NCBI RefSeq assembly: GCF_027580225.2
Contig: NC_073342.2
Span: 10,970,501 to 11,034,500 of the forward strand
DNA: 64,000 nucleotides
Direction: 5' to 3'
DNA from: Misgurnus anguillicaudatus
Lineage: Eukaryota > Chordata > Actinopteri > Cypriniformes > Cobitidae
The position numbers were made by a program, and so were the translations under genes. Below are positions 56,457 to 64,000 of this stretch, piece by piece; position 1 is the first letter of the stretch, and each line of letters opens with the position of its first letter. The notes under the pieces were generated by a model. The model worked only from the letters and a program-made list of their open reading frames with translations. It was not told the DNA's origin and made no database searches.

Positions 56457-56653
56457 TGAGAGGAGATGAAATGTTTGATACAGTCTCTCTGATGAGTTTT
56501 GGTTATGGTTCATTCAGATCTCTATCAGAAGTAGACAATAGTTCAGTTTTTGAATCATCACGCTCACATTCAAGAGATCAACCTATCAGCTTTGGAGGTG
56601 AATCAAGTAATAACACTGCATTACGACAGCTGTTAAGTAAATATAATTTTTAA
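56457..56653 (+). CDS. GIMAP-like terminal exon 6 (C-terminal tail and stop)
   Basis: Acceptor 'tattttcag' ends at 56456. The exon enters in phase 1 and encodes RGDEMFDTVSLMSFGYGSFR, then a Ser-rich stretch (EVDNSSVFESSRSHSRDQ), ending LRQLLSKYNF and stop TAA at 56651-56653. The first ~20 residues repeat exon 5. A poly(A) signal follows 146 bp later. It lies 27 kb from exon 5 and is the only other exon compatible with the GIMAP chain. Confidence 0.65.
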
Positions 56654-56798
56654 TTATTTGAATGCAGTGACCACCAATGAACTATTAGTCTGTTTTGGGT
56701 GACAAATCCCCATTACAACCAATCACAGATGTGTCTGTTGAGCATTAATGTTATAGCCAATCAACAATAGCGTGCAGATGTGATGTCAGTAGGAGTGC

Positions 56799-56804
56799 AA
56801 TAAA
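56799..56804 (+). terminator. Poly(A) signal AATAAA
   Basis: AATAAA in 'gtgcaataaacgag' lies 146 bp after the exon 6 stop, a normal 3' UTR distance. It supports exon 6 as the gene's end. Confidence 0.6.
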
Positions 56805-56989
56805 CGAGTCAGAAGAGGTGAATCCAAATGCAGTAGTTTATTAAACATAAAACAAGATGATCCACAGACAACTAGGGACATTGTAAAGAAAACCAAACAA
56901 CATGAAAACATTTAATGGCTGACATAGGACAAATGAGATACAAGGGGTATTTTTTCTCAAAGTGAGCTAATGAACTTGTGAGTAACCTA

Positions 56990-57295
56990 CACTCTAAAAA
57001 ACAAACGGTGCTATATAGCACCAAAACTGTTGCTTTGGATCGTAACCATAGAAGAACCATTTTTAGTGCCATATAGCACCGGTGAAGCACCTGTGAAGCA
57101 CCTGTGTAGAACCATATAGGGGCCATATAGCACCACTATAGCACCACATATGGTTCTACATAGCACTATTTGGTTCTTCACAGGTGCTTCACTGGTGCTT
57201 CACCGGTGCTATATGGCACTAAAAATGGTTCTTCTATGGTTACGATCCAAAGCAACCGTTTTGGTGCTATATAGCACCGTTTGTTTTTTAGAGTG
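56990..57295. mobile_element. Nearly perfect 306 bp palindromic MITE with TA target
   Basis: CACTCTAAAAAACAAACGGT at the left is the exact reverse complement of the right end. Inverted symmetry continues through almost the whole element, with repeated 'gcaccggtgaagcacc' motifs. TA flanks both sides (56988-56989 and 57296-57297), the target of Tc1/mariner-type transposases. It is non-coding. Confidence 0.88.
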
Positions 57296-57579
57296 TACTG
57301 AATGTGGGTGTGCAAACAATGAATGTCTATGATGACAAACAATGGGGCAGAACAACTGGAAAACATCAAGGAAAAACAGCAACAAAGGGAACCTCGCAGC
57401 ATTCCACTGCTCTGCATATTTTTTGTTTTGAGTTTAGTGTGTGCGTTGTCTCTCCCTGTGGGCATCATCAGCTGAGCACCTAAAGAGTGATTTCCCTAAA
57501 GAGTGATATGTGAGAGCTCTGTGTCTTTTTAAAGACAGCCACTCTCTCGTATATTCGGAGATCAGCGTCCTTTTCAGGA

Positions 57580-58640
57580 TAGTTTTTTCTCCGTGCGATC
57601 TTGGGTGCGAGAAGTACAGGGATTCCAGTGACGGTCACGAGTGCTGTCTTCGTGCTTGCGCATCGAGCACTCCGAGGCTGCGTTCGTGGAGAGCTTTTGT
57701 TCTCTCTGTGAGAGCATAACTCTCTTGGATTGCGGAGACGACTGTCGTTTCTATGGGAACGACGTCCGCGCCTTTGCAGTGCTGAACGCCGCCATGGTGC
57801 GGCTGTCAAGCGCTCGCAGGACGCTCTTCGCATCACTACGCTGAGTAGGACGGAGGATGCGTCCTTCACCTACCGGCCTTCTCATCCTCAGCCGGTTGAG
57901 GCTCCGGTGGAGACTGCAGAGTCGTGTTCTGCGATTTCTGCCGAATGCATTGGACCTCCTTCTGGTCCCGTCACTTCTGCAGCATCAAAGGGGTGTCCAT
58001 CTTTTCCCTCCGAGGCGGAGTCGTCCCAGAGATGGCGGCCGTGCCCGCTCGAGCGGCAGAAACGGTAGAGTTGGAGGGGTTAATCCCTCTCCGCCCGAAC
58101 CGTCCCGCCCATATGATTGGTATTTCGGAGCTGCCCGGGCCTCTACGGTCCTCACCTCTTGTCTTTCCCGATGGCACGAAGAGCTGACGTGATTTACGGC
58201 CGTTCAGCTTTCACCCCTCACCTCCCTCACCAACGGAGCTGCTAAGGACGGGGATCCCTTAAGTAGAGCGGGGGGTTGCAATGCAGCTGCGTTCCTGGAG
58301 GGACCACCCAACCCTTCCCTCCCGTGTTTGTATAGACAGTCGTCCGGTTACGGGCGCTGCCCATCAGGCATGCGGAGACGCGGCTTCAGCCCTGCACGCA
58401 ATAACGTTACTGCAGGTTCACCAAGCGAAGATTTACGAGGGAAGCCGCGACCTTCAGTCGTGCGATGTCCACCACAGTGTTCAAGATCGCCACCTTTGGC
58501 TATGTCTGGCTTACATGACGGATGCAGATGAGAACAACTTCTTGAATGCTCCTGTCTCACAGACCGGCCTCTTCGGCGAGCCCGTGGAGTTGTACAGCTC
58601 CGCTGCGCAGACTGAGGCGATCTCCTAGATCATGCCCCGG
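57580..58640 (+). pseudogene. DIRS1-like gag remnant, multiple frameshifts
   Basis: The N-terminal cysteine/histidine region is split between two frames: CDLGCEKYRDSSDGHECCL at about 57590-57650, then CLRIEHSEAAFVESFCSLC at about 57653-57710. The conserved gag core is readable at 58281-58628 (LRSWRDHPTLPSRVC, ASALHAITLLQVHQAKIYEG, RHLWLCLAYMTDADENNFLN and VSQTGLFGEPVE). The stretch between (about 57800-58280) is basic and frame-broken. Gag binds the element RNA. This copy cannot give a full protein. Confidence 0.65.
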
Positions 58641-59189
58641 CGAAAGAGAGCTGCCCTTGGTCCACTACGCCGGCTCCTCAGTCTGCCTCTCACCGTCGGC
58701 GTCCTGCGGCGGCCACCTCTGTTCCCCTCAGACCCCATCTCGGCAGCGCATGGGAACCGGTCGTCAGCAGCTCGCCCCACTCACTTAGCCGCTTCCCGTG
58801 AAAATCGGGAGTTTGTGGCCAGAGACGGGCGACCCGGAGTGGCAGAGGATCACTCTTCAGTAGACGGTGATTCGCTCCTTCCCCCGGTAGAGGGTCGGGT
58901 GGAAAATCCTTGGTTTGCATCTGTTCCACCGGCTGTCCAGCCGGTACCCACTTCACCACACACAAGAGTGGATTCCTCTTCCCTCTCCTGGTCTCTGGAG
59001 GATCGAGAGATCCGTGAGCGGGCACACACCAGTTCACCCTACCTCTCCTCTATCGCCAGCGGGTGTTTTCCGGAGTCTGCGTTCTCCGCGCAGGAGACCA
59101 GACGACCGTCACCCTCAGCGGGCTCAGGTCAGTGTCACACACACACATACTGTAGATGTTTATGCTGTCACAGCAGACGCACCGGCAGT

Positions 59190-60440
59190 CCTACCTGTCT
59201 CGCTTCGCTGCCCCACCGCGGGTACTTCGGTAGTGTCATTAATTCTCCTCGTACGGTCCCTGGATGCTTCGCTTCAGTTCCCAGCCCGTCTCGTTGGGTT
59301 TTACGCACTATCCGCCTCGGTTACGAAATACAATTACCGGCACTCCCCCAAATTCTCGGGCATTCGTTTCACTATAGTGAAAGTGTCCGATCCACCTGTA
59401 CTGCGTGCAAAAGTCGATGTCCTGCAGGCGAAGGACGTTTCGAGCCGGTCCCTCTTACCGAGAATGATGATAAGGTTTTTCCAGCCTTTATCTCATATTA
59501 CCCAAAATACGCGGTGGGTTACGACCGATTTATTTACACACCGGCTCTACAAATGTGATCCTTTAGGATGATACGCTGAGGCTCGTATTTCAATATTCAG
59601 ATCGGTTTGCAGCCTTAGACCTGTAGACGTGTATTTTATGTGTCCATCTCCCCTCGCCTTAGACCGTTTTTCGCTCTGCGTTTGTGGGGTGGGCATATTA
59701 ATACTAAGTACACCATTCGAGCTGTCTCTCTCTCCCCGTGTCTCCATGAAAGTGCTAGTAACGGCATTAAAATCTCAGAGAGAGAGAGCGTTGTTCGCAT
59801 TCTGCTTATATTTACTTCAAATTATAATGGCTCGTTCTTGGCAGACGTGCGCGAACACAGAGATTTAATGCTTCAGCATCTTGCTCGTTTAAGTCATCAG
59901 GTCAGCTGGGAAAAGAGCAACTTTGCCCCGTGCAGAGGATCCTTTTCTCAGTATGGAAATAGACTCGATCGATTTATTGGCGTGTTTTACAAGAGCACGC
60001 AACCAGTCAGTTCTGACTTGCCTCGGCTTAATTCGAGGGAAGTACGCGGTCCCTCTGAAACAATTTCAGAAGCTCCTGGACATATGACAGCATGCTGCGG
60101 CTGTGACACTGCTCGAGCTGCTTTATATGAGACCGCTTCAGCATTGGTTTTACGATCGAGTCTCGAGGAGAGCGTGGCGCAACGGCATACACTGTGTAAC
60201 CATTACAGCTGCGTGTCATTTCAATTTTACCCCGTGGCAGACCCAGCATTTCTGATATGCCCCTGAGTCGGGTCTCCTGGCATTCTGTAGCACATACGAT
60301 GCCCCCAGCACGGGATGAGCAGCCACGTATGACGGGCTTGCAGTCTCAGGGGTGTGCATAGCACCCCAACTGCCGCGAGCGGTGCGCTGTATATCTGGGA
60401 CTTGTACGCTCTGCTATGGAGATGCGAGGGAAGGATGTAT
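59190..60440 (+). pseudogene. DIRS1-like reverse transcriptase, heavily decayed
   Basis: Pieces typical of DIRS RT are scattered over three frames: HSPKFSGIRFTIVKVSDPPVL (about 59340-59400), SISPRLRPFFALRLW (about 59643-59690), LSLSPRVSMKVLVTALKSQRER (about 59720-59790), and MARSWQTCANTEI with LQHLARLSHQVSWEKSNF (about 59830-59925). The sequence where the catalytic YxDD box should be (about 59810-59825) no longer encodes it. RT function is lost. Confidence 0.65.
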
Positions 60441-60458
60441 TAGCCGACACCAACAACA

Positions 60459-61064
60459 TTGCGACTGTTGCGTTATTTACCGTTAAGGTGGTTTTTGCGC
60501 TCTCGTCACCTGTCGCATCTCGCTCGTCATCTCCTCCTTTGGAGTCAGAAGCATCTGAGGTCCCTTCGTGCCATTTACATCCCGGGTACGCTCAATACAG
60601 CGGCAGACGCGCTTTCCCGAGCTGTGCGCACCGGCGAATGGCGACTCCATCCCCAGACGGTTCAGCTAATTTGGAAGAAGTTCGGTCGTGCGCAGATATA
60701 TCTATTTGCGTCACCGGACGATACCCACTGTCGCCTGTTTTATTCACTTACCGAGGGCAGCCTCGGCGTGGATGCGTTGGCACACAGCTGGCCGCGGGGG
60801 ATGCGCAAATACGCATTCACTCCAGTGAGCTTAATCGCACAGACACTGTGCAAAGTCAGGCAGGACGAGGAGAGCCTTTTATTAGTCGCCCCGTACTGGA
60901 TGACCAGGAATTGGTTTTCAGAGTTAATGTTCCTCGCGACAGCCCCTCCCTGGCGAGTTCCCCGGAGGAAGGACTTTCTTTCTCAAGGAAGGGGCACATT
61001 ATGGCGCCCGCGCCCCGACCTGTGGGATTTCCATGTATGGTCGTTGAGTGCGCGCAAGGTTTAG
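60459..61064 (+). pseudogene. DIRS1-like RNase H / connection region, open over ~200 codons
   Basis: A 201-codon frame contains LRAIYIPGTLNTAADALSRA, the RNase H C-terminal segment, followed by IYLFASPDDTHCRLFYSLTE, GVDALAHSWPRGMRKYAF and VAPYWMTRNWFSELMFLA, typical of the region between RNase H and recombinase in DIRS1 elements. It is open here although the upstream RT is broken. Confidence 0.7.
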
Positions 61065-61085
61065 ATGATTTATCGCAAGCGGTAT

Positions 61086-62143
61086 CTAACACCATTGACG
61101 CGTTATAAGCACCGTCCACAAGACGGGCTTACGCGCTTAAATGAAACCCTTTTCGTCACCTGGTGCTCTTCGCAACGCGAGGACCCCAGAGAATGCTTAA
61201 CATTGTGCTTTTATATATCTTCAACATAGGTTAGATGGTAGGCTGTCACCCTCCACCATTAAAGTTGATATCGCCGCTATTTCTGCTCATCACTCACTTA
61301 TTAACAGCAGATCAGTTGGCCAGCATGATTTGGTTATTAGATTTTAAGAGGGGCTCGCAGGCTAAACCCCTCGCGCCCTCCCTCTATTCCTCCGAGACCT
61401 GTTCATGTTGCTGAAGCCCTACTACAGGTTCCGCGTTCGAGCCTTTGCAGTCTTCGAGTCTGAAGTTTTTGTCAATGAAAACTCTGACCCTGCTAGCATT
61501 GGCCTCCGTGAAGAGAGTAAAGGATTTATATGCATTCTCTGTTGACGATTCGTGCCTTCAGTCTGGTCCTGCTGTCTCACTGAGACCCAGACCAGACTAC
61601 ATGCCCACAGTTCCCACCACTCCCTTCAGAGATCAGGTGGTGAGCTTGCAAGCGTTGCCCCCGGAGGAGACAGACCCAACCATGGCTTTATTATGCCCCG
61701 TACGAGCGTTACGCATCTACGTGGATCGCACACAAAGCCTCAGGACTTCAGATCAGCTCTTTGTTTGTTACGGTGGTCAGCAGAGAGGGAAAGCTGTCAC
61801 TAAGCAGAGGATGTCTCATTGGATAGTTGATACTATCGCCCTTGCTTATAATCTGCAGGGCATTCCTTGTCCATTTAATTTGAGAGCTCACTCTACTAGA
61901 AGGGTTGCCTCATTTTGGGCATTCGCTCGTGGTTCCTCGCTAACAGACATCTGCAGAGCTGCTGGTTGGGCGACACCTAATACGTTCATTAGATTTTACA
62001 GTGTTCGTGCCCCTGACTGCTGCTCCAAACTGAGCTCAGTATGGAAGGCCATCAAGGCAAAAATGCGTAATAATTTGTTTTGCCTTCCTCCGCTGCCTTG
62101 GCAGCCTGATGTTGCGGAGCATCCGCTGCCAGCCTCTCACTAG
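61086..62143 (+). pseudogene. DIRS1-like tyrosine recombinase, catalytic domain still open
   Basis: The N-terminal part (61086-61440: YKHRPQDGLTR, INSRSVGQHDLVI) is broken by frame changes. From 61445 a 232-codon frame covers the whole catalytic domain: Arg in LALASVKRVKDLY, the HxxR box in LRAHSTRRVASFWA, and the Tyr in NTFIRFYSVR, with LLCPVRALRIYVDRTQSLR and LFVCYGGQQRGKAV between. The enzyme joins the circular DNA intermediate into the genome by strand exchange through the tyrosine. The frame runs to a stop at 62141-62143. The first Met of the frame is probably not the original start. Confidence 0.75.
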
Positions 62144-62399
62144 CTGCGTCCTTGCGAACCAGACCAGTTGGCTCGGGCATCCACATTGCGTCCCACCGGG
62201 TTCCTTTGTGAGTATTTTTCCGTGGGGTTAATCCTACTGGCCCACGTTTCCCTCAGCAGAGCACTGCTTTGCTTACACAGCCACGGCTGTCATTTATACC
62301 TCAACTACGGTTGATTTTTGCCCACCAATAGCCCTTAACGGGGCGGTGGCTTCCGCAGCATTCCTATACCGCTCAGATAGGGCGCTTCCCAGTCGCTGG

Positions 62400-63215
62400 C
62401 ACTACTGTGGGGTTAAAGCAGTAATTCTCAAAGTGTGGTCCGCGGACCACTGGTGGTCCGCCAAACCCCCCCAGTGGTCCGCCAAAAGATGACCTAAACT
62501 AGGCAAGTGTTTATACCAGGGGTTCTCAAAGTCCGAACTGCGGTCCGGACCCGCGTCCACTTCATATTACAAGTGCATTAATTTCTATGTGATTGCTAAA
62601 TGTGTGCATTTGCAACTTTAAGAGTATTCCTGGTCCGAAAATAAAACAAGTTATTAAAAAATTTCCTGTGTGACGCTGTAGCCATCACACCCAGATATTA
62701 TGCATAGCTACTTCATGCACTACGGCTTTTGATCAGTAAGTCCATATCAATCTGAAATCACTGTTGGTTTGAGTCGTTTAAAACATGCATTTGAAAAAGC
62801 AACACTCGTCAAACATAATCACTATACATATTCTTTATTATCATGAAAATACCTGAAAACGTTTGAAAAACAGCAATATAAATATATCCTTAAGACATTT
62901 CCTGGAGCTGCGTGTGTCTGGTTTTTCGTTTGCAGCGAATATTGAGTTTCTGCAAGAGAGCGCCCCCTGGCTTATGGATGTAGCGTCATTTCACCGTAAT
63001 TCATTGAGACATTGAGAAGCATAGTAAGCATTATTTCTTGTGTTTATGTTTAAAAAAATATTTTTTGTTTAAATGCAAAATACACTTTTGTTTTTCCCAA
63101 ACTATTTGTGTTGATTTGTTATATAAACAAATGATTTACATAAAGTTTTTCCAGACCTATGTAAATGATGAGAATTCAGATTTTGACCTTTGAATGTAAA
63201 CTTTGAGAACCCCTG
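62400..63215. mobile_element. hAT-like repeats with GGTTCTCAAAG ends
   Basis: CAGGGGTTCTCAAAGT at about 62518 is mirrored by 'ACTTTGAGAACCCCTG' ending at 63215. Just before it, 'TTCTCAAAGTGTGGTCCGCGGACCACTGG' (about 62430) is the start of another such repeat. The segment 62700-63005 matches 7890-8080. There is no coding content and no clear 8 bp duplication. Confidence 0.6.
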
Positions 63216-64000
63216 GGGCCTCATTCATAAAGCGTTTTTACGCACAGATTTGATCTAAGACCGTGCGTACGCTCAAATCCACTCAAACGCTCAGATTTAT
63301 AAAACTTGTCTTTGACGTGGAAAAGTACTTACCTCCACGTCAGGTTCCGACTTGACGTACGCACGTTTCCTTGTGGCAATATTGCAGTATTGCAGGTAGG
63401 CATATTCGAAACTTTTTGTTTTGTAACTTTTGTGGTCAACATGCAGAAACATTTTTTCATTTGTTTTGGAGTTGTCCTTATTCAAAAAAAAAATGGTTAG
63501 ATTTGTGCTCTTTTGTTAGAATTCATATATTTTTCTTAAGACTTTGGAAAATATTTAATTAGTTTTTTTCTCTTATGATATCTTATTACATAAGAAATAT
63601 TATTTGATTAATGTGTTACTTTTGTTTGCAACGTTTATTATAAATAAATGTAAATATGTTGATTATAAACCATTATTCCGTATTTTTTTTATTAGAAGTT
63701 AAGCAATAGGCTACCTAAAATCTATTAATAATCTGATAAACCAGAAAGCTGCTAAGTGTATTAATGTATGTCAGCATTTCCATGTTTTAATTTAATTATT
63801 TTTCTCTTTCATCCCCTGGCTAATGTAAAAAAAGGGTTGAATATGTTTGATAAAAAATAAATAAATATTCGAAACTTTTACAGCGTCAACATCATCTGTA
63901 TTAGAGTTTAGATCGGGCACAAAAAAACCATAACCGACACGTTGTGTCCGTCCGAGCCCAGCCCGACCGACACATTACCGACAATGTTTTAACAGTGTGC
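63216..64000. other. Right end of window, no gene recognised
   Basis: It begins with 'GGGGCCTCATTCATAAAGCG', a common fish repeat end. The rest is AT-rich. Open frames at 63297-63562 have no recognisable domain. Confidence 0.45.

Larger units (their letters stand above)
3303..56653 (+). other. Gene model: GIMAP8-like gene with three AIG1 GTPase domains (six exons)
   Basis: Six plus-strand exons join in one frame: 3303-3324, 8701-9408, 20160-20864, 27400-28035, 29098-29169 and 56457-56653. All acceptors end in AG and all donors start with GT. Every junction falls after the first base of a codon (phase 1), and the coding total is 2340 nt, or 780 codons including the stop. Junction codons are Gly (exon 1/2), Ser (2/3), Asn (3/4), Met (4/5) and Met (5/6), with no stop created. 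Only one leader exon with a promoter and only one terminal exon with a poly(A) signal were found, which favours a single gene. Multi-AIG1 proteins are known in the GIMAP8 group. AIG1 GTPases act in lymphocyte survival and at intracellular membranes. The alternative is three separate or alternatively spliced genes whose first exons I cannot recognise. No transcript is available to decide. Confidence 0.6.
57480..62420 (+). mobile_element. DIRS1-like tyrosine-recombinase retrotransposon
   Basis: Gag, RT, RNase H and tyrosine recombinase remnants follow in DIRS1 order on the plus strand, in a GC-richer block than its surroundings. DIRS elements integrate with a tyrosine recombinase, not a DDE integrase, and make no target duplication, so none is expected. 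I could not define the terminal repeats precisely and the ends given are approximate. It lies about 0.8 kb after the exon 6 stop. Confidence 0.8.

Noticed and set aside
58632..59558. 308-codon frame as an intact gene
   Set aside because: It switches in and out of the DIRS1 homologous frame. The family-like residues are split over three frames, so it is a chance opening in a GC-rich remnant.

Overview
The window is eukaryotic and looks like a ray-finned fish, probably a cyprinid. It has intron-split GIMAP (immune-associated AIG1-type GTPase) coding exons with normal GT-AG splice sites, and a dense field of teleost transposons: hAT, TTAA-target foldbacks, DIRS-type YR retrotransposons, a Ty3/gypsy element and LINE/SINE-type 3' tails. 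Only one host gene can be supported. Most of the sequence is transposon, much of it nested.

Host gene. A plus-strand gene can be modelled from 3303 to 56653. Exon 1 (3303-3324) codes for a short leader and sits just downstream of interferon-type promoter motifs. Three paralogous AIG1 GTPase exons follow at 8701-9408, 20160-20864 and 27400-28035. Two paralogous tail exons are at 29098-29169 and 56457-56653, the last ending in a stop codon followed by a poly(A) signal at 56799. Every junction is phase 1 and every internal exon is a multiple of three, so the six exons read through in frame as a 779-residue, three-GTPase-domain, GIMAP8-like protein. Three separate or alternatively spliced genes remain possible.

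Introns, left to right. Intron 1 holds a 2.5 kb palindrome (3549-6084), whose arms differ almost only by G on one side and A on the other, plus several hAT-like repeats. Intron 2 (9409-20159) carries a decayed DIRS-type retrotransposon broken up by other repeats. Intron 3 carries a nested stack (21433-25727) and a split MITE (25845-26957). Intron 4 has a MITE and no gene. Intron 5 (27 kb) contains a solo LTR with 5 bp target duplications (30927-31405) and a non-autonomous hAT element (33029-52734, 8 bp target duplication). That hAT was entered by a gypsy element now present as a tandem LTR-body-LTR-body-LTR array (34581-52190, one 4 bp target duplication). The left LTR of the array was itself hit by a related solo LTR. 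The intron also has a 30 bp-unit minisatellite (54.4-54.8 kb) and another nested element (54775-56255).

Downstream of the host gene are a 306 bp palindromic MITE (56990-57295), a DIRS1-like element (about 57480-62420) with a decayed gag and RT but an open tyrosine recombinase frame, and hAT-like repeats to the end. The first 3.2 kb holds no recognisable gene.
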